A DNA stretch of 64,000 bases from Bradyrhizobium liaoningense (GTDB lineage Bacteria > Pseudomonadota > Alphaproteobacteria > Rhizobiales > Xanthobacteraceae): NCBI RefSeq assembly GCF_018130955.1, contig NZ_JAFCJM010000023.1:37511-101510 (forward strand), written 5' to 3'. The first letter of the stretch is position 1, and each line of letters starts with the position of its first letter. A program made the position numbers and the translations under genes. Below the pieces are notes generated by a model. It searched no databases, was not told the origin of the DNA, and was given only the letters and a program-made list of their open reading frames with translations. This document shows positions 16,916 through 24,814 of this stretch, one piece after another.

Positions 16916-18481
16916 TCAGGCGTTCGCGGCTTTTGCCTTGTCGACTTCGGAGGTCACTGAAAAGTCCTTGCGCAGGGTCGGCTTGTGGATCTTGCCGGTG
17001 GCGTTGCGCGGCAGCGCGTCGACGAAGCGGACCTGGCGCGGGCATTTGAAGCGCGCGAGATTGGCCGCGCAGTGCGCCATCACGTCAGTCTCGCTCAGTC
17101 GCTCGCCCGGCTTGACCGCGACGATGGCCATGCCGACCTCGCCCCATTGCGCGTCGGGAATGCCGATCACCGCGGCCTCCGCAATGGCACCGAGCTGATG
17201 CAGGACGTTCTCGACCTCGGCCGGGTACACGTTCTCGCCGCCGGAGATGTACATGTCCTTCCAGCGATCGACGATATAGTAAAAACCGTCTTCATCGACG
17301 CGCGTCGCGTCGCCCGTGTGAAGCCAGCCGTCCGTGAAGGATGATTTGTTGGCCTCCGGCCTATTCCAGTAGCCGGGCGTGACGTTCGGCCCCCGAACCC
17401 AAAGTTCGCCGAGCTCGCCGATGGCGGCGTCGCTGCCGTCGGGACGGACGATTCTGACCTCCGTGTGCAGCACCGGCTTGCCGGCGGAGCCGGCCTTGCG
17501 CGCCGCATCCTCGCGGTCGAGCACCAGCACCGACGGCGAGGTCTCGGTCATGCCATAGCCCTGCTGGAGCGCGACGCCGCGGGCTTCCCAGGCCTTGAGC
17601 AGCGGCACCGGCATCGGCGCGCCGCCGACGCCGCCGATGACGAGCCGACTCATGTCGGTGGTCGCAAAAGCGGGATGCTGCGCCATGAACTGGTAGATCG
17701 CGGGCACGCCGAAGAACACGTTGATGCCCTGCGCGGGATCGCCGATCAGTTGCAGCGCCTGGCCGGGATCGAAGGCGCGCATGATCAGCACGGTGCCGCC
17801 GGCATGCAGTGCGGGGTTGGTGTAGCAATTGAGCCCGCCGGTGTGGAACAGCGGCAGCACGGTCAGCAGCACCGTGGACGGACTGATGTAGGCGGGGCCG
17901 CCGAGATTGACGCAATTCCAGAACGTCATGCCATGGGTGATGATCGCGCCTTTGGGATGGCCCGTGGTGCCCGATGTGTACATGATGGTTGAGAGGTCAT
18001 CGAGCGTGACCTCCTCGCTTCGCGCGAGCGGCTTCGCTGCGGCAATGCCGGCCTCATAGGAGCCGCCGGGGCCGAGCAGCAGCGCGGAGGCAACGCCGCA
18101 GAGCTTTGCCACGCTCAACGCGGTCTCGGCGAGATCGGTGTCGCAAATCATCACCTTGGGCGAGGCGTCGCCTGCGATGAACTGCAGCTCGGAAACGGTG
18201 AGGCGAGTGTTCAGCGGCAGGAACACGGCGCCGAGCCGTCCGCAGGCGAACTGCACCTCCAGCGTATCGATCGTGTTGAGTGCCAGCACCGCGACGCGGT
18301 CGCCGCGCGAGACGTTCAGGCTGTCGCGCAGATGCGTCGCGAGACGCGCGATGCGATCGTTGAACCCCGAATAGGTGAAGCGGCGTCCGCTTGCGAGGTC
18401 GATGACCGCGGCCTTGTCAGGGGTACGGCGGCTGTGATGGGCGATCCAGTCGTAGTAGCGAACGGGCAATCTGTCCTCCAC
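16916..18481 (-). CDS. AMP-forming acyl-CoA synthetase (class I adenylate-forming)
   Basis: A 521-residue enzyme that activates a carboxylic acid to an acyl-AMP and then to the CoA ester. The AMP-binding motif is MYTSGTTGHPKGA at about 187-199, with YGMTET at about 317-322, GWLHTGD at about 386-392 and the C-terminal lysine motif PRNATGKIHK near 500. Length and motifs are those of fatty or aromatic acid CoA ligases. It is divergent from the acyl-CoA dehydrogenase at 18741 across a 259 bp region holding a palindromic site (18663-18679), so both may be controlled together. The acid used cannot be named from sequence. Confidence 0.9.
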   Translation of the reverse strand: MEDRLPVRYYDWIAHHSRRTPDKAAVIDLASGRRFTYSGFNDRIARLATHLRDSLNVSRGDRVAVLALNTIDTLEVQFACGRLGAVFLPLNTRLTVSELQFIAGDASPKVMICDTDLAETALSVAKLCGVASALLLGPGGSYEAGIAAAKPLARSEEVTLDDLSTIMYTSGTTGHPKGAIITHGMTFWNCVNLGGPAYISPSTVLLTVLPLFHTGGLNCYTNPALHAGGTVLIMRAFDPGQALQLIGDPAQGINVFFGVPAIYQFMAQHPAFATTDMSRLVIGGVGGAPMPVPLLKAWEARGVALQQGYGMTETSPSVLVLDREDAARKAGSAGKPVLHTEVRIVRPDGSDAAIGELGELWVRGPNVTPGYWNRPEANKSSFTDGWLHTGDATRVDEDGFYYIVDRWKDMYISGGENVYPAEVENVLHQLGAIAEAAVIGIPDAQWGEVGMAIVAVKPGERLSETDVMAHCAANLARFKCPRQVRFVDALPRNATGKIHKPTLRKDFSVTSEVDKAKAANA

Positions 18482-18526
18482 GCGTGGTCTTGCGCCGCGC
18501 CAATTCCAACGTCTTGCAACATGCCG

Positions 18527-18548
18527 GGCCGGCCCCGGAGGGCCGGCC
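18527..18548. other. GC-rich hairpin in divergent promoter region
   Basis: GGCCGGCC occurs twice, separated by CCGGAG. Since each arm is self-complementary as well, the stretch can form one strong hairpin on either strand. It lies 46 bp upstream of the AMP ligase start, inside its probable untranslated leader. Role not known. Confidence 0.45.
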
Positions 18549-18662
18549 GGAAGTCATTGCACAAGGTTCTTTTTTGTCCGGGAGTTGGGCGTTGCGTTGC
18601 GAAAACTGTCTTGCGTTGAGTTGCTGGGGCGTGGCTTGATCGGCGCGCCTTGCCGCTGGCAG

Positions 18663-18679
18663 CCACTCCGCGCAAGTGG
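18663..18679. promoter_or_regulatory. Palindromic operator candidate upstream of acyl-CoA dehydrogenase
   Basis: The site is CCACT-CCGCGCA-AGTGG, a perfect 5 bp inverted repeat around a 7 bp spacer. It ends 62 bases before the ATG of the acyl-CoA dehydrogenase. The 20 bp block CAGCCACTCCGCGCAAGTGG is repeated exactly upstream of the second dehydrogenase (21741-21757), with weaker similarity continuing for 35 bp. Non-coding identity of this kind upstream of two related genes suggests a binding site for one regulator. Confidence 0.6.
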
Positions 18680-18740
18680 ATGCGCTCTGTTCCGGCCATG
18701 GTGGCTCACGAGAATCGCGCGCCAAGCGAAAGCAACAGCG

Positions 18741-19877
18741 ATGAAGAGCCCGTTCTATACCGCCGAGCACGAAGCGTTTCGCGACGTGATGCGTCGCTTT
18801 GTCGAGAAGGAGATCGAGCCATTCGCGCATGAATGGGACGAGGCCGGCGAATTTCCGCGCGCGCTCTATCGCAAGGCGGCCGAGATCGGCCTGTTGGGTC
18901 TCGGATTTCCCGAGGAATATGGCGGGATCGCCGCCGACCAGTTCATGAAGATCGTGGCGAGCCAGGAGCTGGCGCGAGCCGGCGCTGGCGGCGTCAGTGC
19001 GTCCCTGATGAGCCACACCATCGGTTCGCCGCCGATCGCGCGCGCCGCGCGGCCCGAGGTGAAGGCAAAAGTGCTGCCGCAAATTCTCGCCGGCGAAAAA
19101 ATCTCCGCGCTCGCGATCACCGAGCCGAGTGGTGGCTCAGATGTCGCGAACCTCCGTACCAGGGCGCGCCGCGACGGCGATCACTACGTCGTGAGCGGCG
19201 AGAAGACCTTCATCACCTCAGGCATGCGCGCCGACTATCTGACCGTTGCCGTGCGCACAGGCGGCGAGGGCGCCGGCGGCGTCAGCCTGCTGCTGATCGA
19301 AGGCGGTACGCCGGGCCTGTCGCGCACCAAGCTCAAGAAGATGGGCTGGTGGGCGTCCGATACCGCGACGCTGCATTTCGACGAATGCCGCGTGCCGGCC
19401 GAGAACCTGATCGGCGAGGAAGGCCAGGGCTTCAAGATCATCATGCAGAACTTCAACAGCGAGCGCATGGGCATGGCGGCGGGCTGCACCGGCTTTGCGC
19501 GCGTCTGCGTCGACGAGGCGATCGCCTATGCCAGGGAACGCAAGACCTTTGGCAAGCCCCTCGCGCAGCACCAGGTCATCAGGCACAAGATCGTCGACAT
19601 GGCCCAGAAGGTCGCCGCATCCCAGGCGATGCTGGAGCTGCTCGCCTGGCGGCTGGAGCAGGGCGAGAGCCCGGTTGCCGAAATCTGCATGATGAAGAAC
19701 CAGGCCACGCAGACCATGGCGTTCTGCGCCTCGGAAGCGGTGCAGATCTTCGGCGGCGCCGGCTTCATGCGCGGCATCAAGGCCGAGCGCATCTACCGCG
19801 AGGTCAAGGTCAACGCGATCGGCGGCGGCACCGAGGAGATCATGAAGGACCTGGCGTCGCGGCAGATGGGGTTGTGA
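18741..19877 (+). CDS. Acyl-CoA dehydrogenase
   Basis: A 378-residue flavoenzyme that introduces a trans-2 double bond into an acyl-CoA and passes electrons to ETF. The order is the usual one: N-terminal helical domain, a middle beta domain with ALAITEPSGGSDVANLRT, and a C-terminal helical domain with FGGAGFMRGIKAERIYRE. The position that holds Glu in medium-chain enzymes reads GGGTEE, without the Glu. A Glu in NSERMGMAAG corresponds to the catalytic base of the isovaleryl/long-chain branch, which points to branched or bulky substrates. The frame is open 52 codons upstream, but the ATG before KSPFYTAEHEAFRD is the family start. Confidence 0.92.
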   Translation: MKSPFYTAEHEAFRDVMRRFVEKEIEPFAHEWDEAGEFPRALYRKAAEIGLLGLGFPEEYGGIAADQFMKIVASQELARAGAGGVSASLMSHTIGSPPIARAARPEVKAKVLPQILAGEKISALAITEPSGGSDVANLRTRARRDGDHYVVSGEKTFITSGMRADYLTVAVRTGGEGAGGVSLLLIEGGTPGLSRTKLKKMGWWASDTATLHFDECRVPAENLIGEEGQGFKIIMQNFNSERMGMAAGCTGFARVCVDEAIAYARERKTFGKPLAQHQVIRHKIVDMAQKVAASQAMLELLAWRLEQGESPVAEICMMKNQATQTMAFCASEAVQIFGGAGFMRGIKAERIYREVKVNAIGGGTEEIMKDLASRQMGL

Positions 19878-19886
19878 CGGCCGTCG

Positions 19887-20008
19887 TTCTGGGGCGCGGC
19901 GTTAGCCGCGAACCCGGAACCTGGAGATGAGTGTGACGATATCGAGATTCTACGATGCGCAATTGCGCATCATAGTTCGACGCTGCGCGTCGCCCCGGAA
20001 TAACGAAG
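19887..20008. repeat. Intergenic repeat with CCGGAA hairpin ends
   Basis: TTCTGGGGCGCGGCG near the left and CGCCCCGGAATAACG at the right are inverted copies, with a second inner palindrome around ATGCGCAATTGCGCAT. It resembles the element at 25684-25764. It fills most of the space between the convergent dehydrogenase and sterol desaturase genes and may act as a bidirectional terminator. Confidence 0.6.
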
Positions 20009-20012
20009 TTGG

Positions 20013-20750
20013 TTACCGCCGGTCATACACATCCTCAAACATCAGCATCCGCGCCAGATGGCGTTCATTGTGATTCGGAAAGCCGCAGCGCGGCGCGAAT
20101 TCGTTGGCGTCGCGATAGGTGCCGAACAATCTGTCCCAGATCGGAAGGTCGCCGTAATTGCCCGCATGGACGTTCAACTCGTGATGCAACGAGTGCAACT
20201 CCGGAGTCTGGATGAAATATTTCAGCCAGGACGGAGACTTGAAATTGGAATGGTACAAGAACTCGCCGATCGCAGCGAAGACGTTGAACCACATCGCACC
20301 TTCCACCGAGCAACCCAGCAGCGGGAAGAGGATGGCGGCGGCCAAGGCACTGTCGGCGAGAATCTCGACCGGATGCTTGTAGAACGAAGTAAGCGTCTCG
20401 ATTCTGACCGGCGAATGGTGCACCTGGTGAAACAGCACCCACCATCCGTTCATGTGGCGGATACGATGCCACCAGTAGAAGAAGAACGTGCCGACGAACC
20501 AGGCCACAAAGCCTTCGAGCGCCGGTCGCCTCAGCGCATCCAGATCGAACAGCGACGCGCCGTCGAACAGGTGAATCCACATCTTGCTCGTCGTCAGCGT
20601 GATGCCGATCTGGCAGAGCAGGACGATCAGGGCGCGGCCATACCAGCCGGGCGCGTTGGGCAATTCCCGCCCCGGTGCGACCCGCTCCAGGATCATGAAG
20701 GCGATGGCTGCCAATATGATCAGCAGCGCTGTCAAAACAAGTGATGTCAT
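20013..20750 (-). CDS. Sterol desaturase family protein (fatty acid hydroxylase superfamily)
   Basis: A 245-residue integral membrane di-iron enzyme. The histidine clusters that bind the iron pair are intact: HRIRH at about 94-98, HQVHH at about 107-111 and HSLHHE at about 185-190. Hydrophobic helices occur at the N-terminus (LVLTALLIILAAIAFMIL) and around residues 30-50 and 75-95. The superfamily hydroxylates or desaturates lipids using O2; bacterial members act on carotenoids, hopanoid-like lipids or fatty acids, so the substrate is open. It lies downstream of, and in the same direction as, a frameshifted LuxR-type regulator, with 123 bp between them containing a palindrome. Confidence 0.88.
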   Translation of the reverse strand: MTSLVLTALLIILAAIAFMILERVAPGRELPNAPGWYGRALIVLLCQIGITLTTSKMWIHLFDGASLFDLDALRRPALEGFVAWFVGTFFFYWWHRIRHMNGWWVLFHQVHHSPVRIETLTSFYKHPVEILADSALAAAILFPLLGCSVEGAMWFNVFAAIGEFLYHSNFKSPSWLKYFIQTPELHSLHHELNVHAGNYGDLPIWDRLFGTYRDANEFAPRCGFPNHNERHLARMLMFEDVYDRR

Positions 20751-20844
20751 GGCGGATCACCCTGGGTGTTGATCCGGGTGCCGGAGACGCCGGATCGTGA
20801 GGTTCTGCCGCAACAACATCACCGGCACGGCGGCCGGTCGATGA

Positions 20845-20854
20845 CACGTACGTG
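20845..20854. promoter_or_regulatory. Perfect 10 bp palindrome upstream of sterol desaturase
   Basis: CACGTACGTG is a perfect palindrome about 95 bases upstream of the sterol desaturase ATG. It lies just after the LuxR-type regulator stop. Such short palindromes also arise by chance, so this is only a candidate operator. Confidence 0.3.
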
Positions 20855-20873
20855 CTAGAGGGTGACGTTGAAC

Positions 20874-21643
20874 CTATTTCAGGGCCGCAATGAGCGGACT
20901 GCGCTTGGTAATGCCCAAACGTTCGTAGATGCCGCGGAAGTGATTGCCCACGGTATTCTCGGAGATGCCGAGCCGCGTCGCGATCGTCTTGTCCGGCAGC
21001 CCCATCAGCGCCAGATCGACCAATTGCCGCTGCCGCTCCGTGAGTTTTGACAGGTCGATCGGTGAGTTCGCCACCGCTTCAGTCTGGAGGAACAGCGCGT
21101 GAAGCACGGGGGCGATGAGGTTGAGCGAGGCCCGCACCTGGACGGGATGGTCGGCGGCAATGCCGGAGAAGCTGACATAGGTCCCGGTATTGGCGAAGGG
21201 ATCTATGACGCCATGGCGGCGATCGCGCCGAGCGAGAACTGCTTGATCTCATCCAGCTCCCGCCTGGACGCAAAGGGTGGCGGGTCGGCCGGATCGAGGA
21301 TGAAGGCCGCGCGGTTCTGCACCCACCAGGCAAAGCAGCCGCGCGAGGCGAGATCGAACGCGCCATCAAGGCTTGCGATGAACTCAGGCGCATGGCCTGA
21401 CGTGACGGGGCCGCGCATCCGGATGCGGCCACCGGACAAGCGGCCATAGCTTCCGAGGAAGCGCTGGAACGGGAAAAAGCGGCGCAGCGGTCCCTCCACC
21501 CAACCCAGGATGCGATCGTCGGTCATCGATCCCGTGGGGGCCGCGTTCAGCGCTTCGATCCAGGCTTGCAAATTCAGGCCGGGCTCATCTGGCGAGACGT
21601 TAGTCTTGCGTTGCTTGGGATTGGCCGTCTTGGTGCCTCGCAC
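20874..21643 (-). pseudogene. LuxR family transcriptional regulator, frameshifted
   Basis: Two minus-strand frames belong to one protein of about 256 residues. The first (21643 to 21203) encodes an N-terminal sensing domain ending IAAMAS followed at once by TAG. One reading frame over, the sequence continues IDPFANTGTYVSFSGIAADHP and runs into the second part, which ends with a complete LuxR helix-turn-helix (LTERQRQLVDLALMGLPDKTIATRLGISENTVGNHFRGIYERLG). The total length is 3n+2, consistent with loss of one base near 21205. No slippery heptamer is visible, so a mutation or sequencing error is likelier than programmed frameshifting. If real, the DNA-binding half could be made only from an internal start. 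It neighbours the second dehydrogenase gene, which is divergent. Confidence 0.8.
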
Positions 21644-21740
21644 TCGCCGCTCTCGTATGATGCCAATCCCGAGTTGGACGGCTTTGCTCTATTCTAGGAT
21701 GAAACCTGCCTCGCGACTAGCTTGAGGCGAGATGGGACAG

Positions 21741-21757
21741 CCACTCCGCGCAAGTGG
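21741..21757. promoter_or_regulatory. Palindromic operator candidate, second copy
   Basis: CCACT-CCGCGCA-AGTGG again, identical to 18663-18679 and embedded in an identical 20 bp block. It ends 50 bases before the ATG of the second acyl-CoA dehydrogenase. Downstream similarity to the first site continues through GGCATGGT and CCCACGAG. It sits between that gene and the divergent LuxR-type gene. Confidence 0.6.
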
Positions 21758-21806
21758 GTTGCGTCCGTTTTAGGCATGGTCATTCCCACGAGGAGAATTG
21801 CGATTC

Positions 21807-22967
21807 ATGCTCTTTACCGCCGACCACGACGACATCCGCCGCTCCTTGCAAAAATTCATCGCGGGCGAGATCAACCCTCACGTCGATGAATGGGAGAAGG
21901 CCGACATCTTCCCGGCGCATGAGCTGTTCAAGAAGATGGGCAGCCTCGGCTTCCTCGGCCTGAACAAGCCGATCGAGTTCGGCGGCTCCGGCCTCGATTA
22001 TTCCTACGCGCTGATGATGGCTGAGGAGTTGGGCGCCATCACCTGCGGCGGCGTGCCGATGGCGATCGGCGTGCAGACCGACATGGCGACGCCGGCGCTG
22101 GCGCGGTTCGGCTCGGACGAGGTGCGGCGCGAATTTCTTAGCCCCTCCATCGCCGGCGATTTCGTCGCCTGCATCGGCGTCTCCGAGCCTGGCGCGGGCT
22201 CGGACGTGGCCTCGATCAAGACCAACGCGCGCTCCGACGGCGACGACTACGTCATCAATGGCGGCAAGATGTGGATCACCAATGGTACGCAAGCCGACTG
22301 GATCTGCCTGCTCGCAAACACTGCCGAGGGGCCCGTTCACCGCAACAAGTCGCTGATCTGCGTGCCCATGAAGAGCAAGGGCGTGACTATCGCACGAAAA
22401 CTCGACAAGATGGGCATGCGCTCCTCCGACACCGCCCAGATCTTCTTCGACAATGTCCGCGTGCCCAAGCGCAACCGGATCGGCGAGGAGGGCAACGGCT
22501 TTACCTACCAGATGATCCAGTTCCAGGAGGAGCGGCTGTGGGGCGCGGCCGCTTGTCTGAAGGCGCACGAATACATCATCAACGAGACCATCGAATACAC
22601 CCGCAACCGCAGGGCTTTTGGCCAGAGCATCCTTGACAACCAGGTCGTGCACTTCAAGCTTGCGGAGATGCAGACTGAGGTTGAGCTGTTGCGCGCGCTG
22701 GTCTATCGCGCCGGTGAGGCGCTGGTCGCGGGAGAGGACGTGACCAGGCTCGCGACCATGGCCAAGCTCAAGGCCGGCCGTCTCGGCCGCGAGCTCACCG
22801 ATGCCTGCCTGCAATATTGGGGCGGCATGGGCTTTACCAACGAGACGCCGGTTAGCCGCGCCTATCGCGACAGCCGGCTGACCTCGATCGGGGGCGGTGC
22901 CGACGAGGTCATGCTGATGGTCCTGTGCAAGATGATGGGGACGCTGCCCGGCAGCAAGAAAGTTTGA
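21807..22967 (+). CDS. Acyl-CoA dehydrogenase
   Basis: A 386-residue acyl-CoA dehydrogenase, distinct from the one at 18741. Substrate and flavin motifs include CIGVSEPGAGSDVASIKT at about 135-152 and QYWGGMGFTNETPVSRAYRDSRL near 345-367. As in its paralogue, the medium-chain Glu position is missing (IGGGADEVM), while FQEERLWGAA carries the Glu used by the isovaleryl/long-chain branch. AGGAG at 21791-21795 fits the ATG at 21807 better than the TTG nine bases earlier. The stop codon overlaps the first bases of a palindromic repeat. Likely to act in the same pathway as the paralogue, given the shared upstream site. Confidence 0.92.
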   Translation: MLFTADHDDIRRSLQKFIAGEINPHVDEWEKADIFPAHELFKKMGSLGFLGLNKPIEFGGSGLDYSYALMMAEELGAITCGGVPMAIGVQTDMATPALARFGSDEVRREFLSPSIAGDFVACIGVSEPGAGSDVASIKTNARSDGDDYVINGGKMWITNGTQADWICLLANTAEGPVHRNKSLICVPMKSKGVTIARKLDKMGMRSSDTAQIFFDNVRVPKRNRIGEEGNGFTYQMIQFQEERLWGAAACLKAHEYIINETIEYTRNRRAFGQSILDNQVVHFKLAEMQTEVELLRALVYRAGEALVAGEDVTRLATMAKLKAGRLGRELTDACLQYWGGMGFTNETPVSRAYRDSRLTSIGGGADEVMLMVLCKMMGTLPGSKKV

Positions 22968-23014
22968 GCATGATCTTTTCGGGAAACCGCTGCACACTTT
23001 TCCGGATCATGATC
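22966..23014. repeat. Palindromic repeat with GAGCATGATC end, overlapping a stop codon
   Basis: A shorter relative of 8736-8811: GAGCATGATC at the left, CCGGATCATGATCT at the right, with the inner segment GGGAAACCGCTGCACACTTTTCCGG. Its first two bases are part of the TGA stop of the dehydrogenase gene. It probably forms a hairpin at the 3' end of that transcript, 15 bases before the GST gene. Confidence 0.75.
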
Positions 23015-23029
23015 TAGGGGAAATTCCTG

Positions 23030-23686
23030 ATGATCACGCTTTATCATTGCGACGGTGCGCGCTCCTTCCGCCCGCTCTGGATGCTGGAGGAGATGGGACT
23101 GCCGTACGAGTTGAAGATGCTGCCGTTCCCGCCGCGGGTGTTCGCCAAGGAGTACCTCGCGATCAATCCGCTCGGTACCATCCCTTATCTGATCGACGGC
23201 GAGACCAGGATGACGGAGTCGTCAGGCATCTGCCACTATCTCGGCACCAGATACGCGCCGACGCCGCTGATGGTCGACGTCGAGGATCCCGCCTATGGCA
23301 CGTTCCTGAACTGGATGTACTTCAGCGATGCCACGCTGACCTTCCCGCAGACGCTGGTGCTCCGCTACACCCAGCTCGAGCCTGAGGAGCGGCGCAATCC
23401 GCAGGTCGCCGGCGACTATGCAAAATGGTTCTTAGGGAGGCTGCGCGCGGTTGAGGCAGCGACCGCGAATGCCGAAACGTTGTGCGCCGGCCGCTTCACC
23501 GCCGCCGACATCGTGATCGGCTACGCACTCCGCCTCGCGGAAAATATCGGTCTCGCCAAGGACTTTGGGCCAAATGTCGCAGCCTATTGGGCGCGTCTGC
23601 AACAGCGCGACGGCTTTAAGCGTGCGGTCGCCGCAGAACGTAGGGCTGGAACCGAGCAAAACGTGGCGCCGAGGGTGCGCGCATAG
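23030..23686 (+). CDS. Glutathione S-transferase family protein
   Basis: A 218-residue cytosolic protein with an N-terminal thioredoxin-like domain (residues 1-78, MITLYHCDGARSFRPLWMLEEMGLPYELK, with cis-Pro region LGTIPYLID and the glutathione gamma-glutamyl contact region TESSGICHYL) and a helical C-terminal domain. The catalytic position near the N-terminus holds Cys or Ser (HCDGARSFRPLW), as in bacterial beta or related classes. It could detoxify electrophiles or isomerise a pathway intermediate. It follows the acyl-CoA dehydrogenase across a palindromic repeat. Substrate unknown. Confidence 0.87.
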   Translation: MITLYHCDGARSFRPLWMLEEMGLPYELKMLPFPPRVFAKEYLAINPLGTIPYLIDGETRMTESSGICHYLGTRYAPTPLMVDVEDPAYGTFLNWMYFSDATLTFPQTLVLRYTQLEPEERRNPQVAGDYAKWFLGRLRAVEAATANAETLCAGRFTAADIVIGYALRLAENIGLAKDFGPNVAAYWARLQQRDGFKRAVAAERRAGTEQNVAPRVRA

Positions 23687-23805
23687 GTTCCCGCGTCGTT
23701 TCGCGCATCGGAATGACAGCGCTATCCCTTCGTGACAGCGCCCGAATTTCCGCTAAGGTGGCCTCCGTCCGCAGCGGCCCAAAGAGCCGCGCGAGGAGGA
23801 CCGCC

Positions 23806-24612
23806 ATGGAAGACAAGGGTCGCGAATCCGACCATCTGATGCTGATCACGCCCGAGCGTGTGTTCTACGCCGGCTTGCTCGGCCGGCCCCGTGCGCGGTG
23901 CCCCGGCTCGTGCCACATCTATGTGGCGCTGAAGGGCGACCTGCATCTGACCACCGACGACGGCGAGAGCCACGGCGACCTGCTCGTCACCCTGCCGAAC
24001 CAGCGGCACACCATCACCAGCGATTACCGAACCGTCGTCAGCGTGACACTGGAGCCGGAAAGCATGCCGGACGGCGCGCTGGAAGCCTTGGCCGCACGGC
24101 TCACGGGCCCGGACAAGATGGTCTACGTGCGCAAGCTCCTCGCGGCCTATGCGATGCTGCGCCAGCGTCGCTATGGCAACATCAGCAATGCCGAATTCGA
24201 TGAGATGTGCTTTGGCGAAGCTCTGCCGCGCCGCACACTCGATCCGCGCGTGACGCGCGCAGTGGCGCGCATCGGCCGCTTCTCCGGCGAGCCGGTGACG
24301 GCGGATAGCTGCGCTGCGGAAGCCGGCCTCTCGGCCTCGCGCTTCCTGCATTTGTTCAAGGAAGAGACCGGCATCTCCTTCCGCTCCTTCCGCGCCTGGA
24401 AGCGTGCGCGCCATCTGCTGCATTTCGCCAACCAGGATCTCAACCTCGCCCATCTCGCGCAGGACATCGGCTATCCCGATTCCACCCATTTCAGCCACTC
24501 GATCCGCCGCTTCTACGGTCTGAAGCCGCGCGCGATCTTCGTCGGCTCGCGGGACCTTGCGATCTATCGCAGTGGCGAAACGACGGTGCAGGAGCTTGCG
24601 GAAGCAAGCTAG
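23806..24612 (+). CDS. AraC family transcriptional regulator
   Basis: A 268-residue regulator. The N-terminal 130 residues are a cupin-like effector domain (CHIYVALKGDLHLTTDDGESHGDLLVTLPNQRH). The C-terminal 100 residues hold the double helix-turn-helix (EAGLSASRFLHLFKEETGISFRSF and LAHLAQDIGYPDSTHFSHSIRRFYGLKPRAI). AGGAGGA five bases before the ATG at 23806 fixes the start; an in-frame ATG 93 bases upstream is less likely. It precedes the BKACE and acyl-CoA carboxylase genes on the same strand and may control them, which is inference from position. Confidence 0.9.
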   Translation: MEDKGRESDHLMLITPERVFYAGLLGRPRARCPGSCHIYVALKGDLHLTTDDGESHGDLLVTLPNQRHTITSDYRTVVSVTLEPESMPDGALEALAARLTGPDKMVYVRKLLAAYAMLRQRRYGNISNAEFDEMCFGEALPRRTLDPRVTRAVARIGRFSGEPVTADSCAAEAGLSASRFLHLFKEETGISFRSFRAWKRARHLLHFANQDLNLAHLAQDIGYPDSTHFSHSIRRFYGLKPRAIFVGSRDLAIYRSGETTVQELAEAS

Positions 24613-24625
24613 CGACGATCTTCGT

Positions 24626-24718
24626 CGGGTGGGCAAAGCGAAGCGTGCCCACCTCTTCTCCAGCAATCGCGGCGAGATGGCGGGCACGGCGCAAGCGCGC
24701 CTTTGCCCACCCTACGGC
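24626..24718. repeat. Intergenic repeat with GTGGGCAAAG ends
   Basis: GGTGGGCAAAGCGAAGCGTGCCCACC at the left and GCGCCTTTGCCCACCC at the right are inverted relatives, and the left arm is itself a hairpin (GTGGGCA...TGCCCAC). This is another dispersed element type common in Bradyrhizobium intergenic DNA. It lies between the AraC and BKACE genes. Confidence 0.65.
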
Positions 24719-24736
24719 ATTGCCGCAAACCTCTAG

Positions 24737-24753
24737 CTTCTCCGCGCAAGAAG
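24737..24753. promoter_or_regulatory. Possible third, degenerate copy of the dehydrogenase operator
   Basis: CTTCT-CCGCGCA-AGAAG has the same 7 bp spacer and arm geometry as the sites at 18663 and 21741, with arms changed at two positions each but still perfectly complementary. It ends 62 bases before the BKACE ATG, exactly the distance seen upstream of the first dehydrogenase. Similarity outside the 17 bp is weak. Confidence 0.4.
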
Positions 24754-24814
24754 CCGCATGCCGCGCGTCACATGATCGCAGCGTTGAATTCTCAACCTGC
24801 GAGACATCCAAGGC

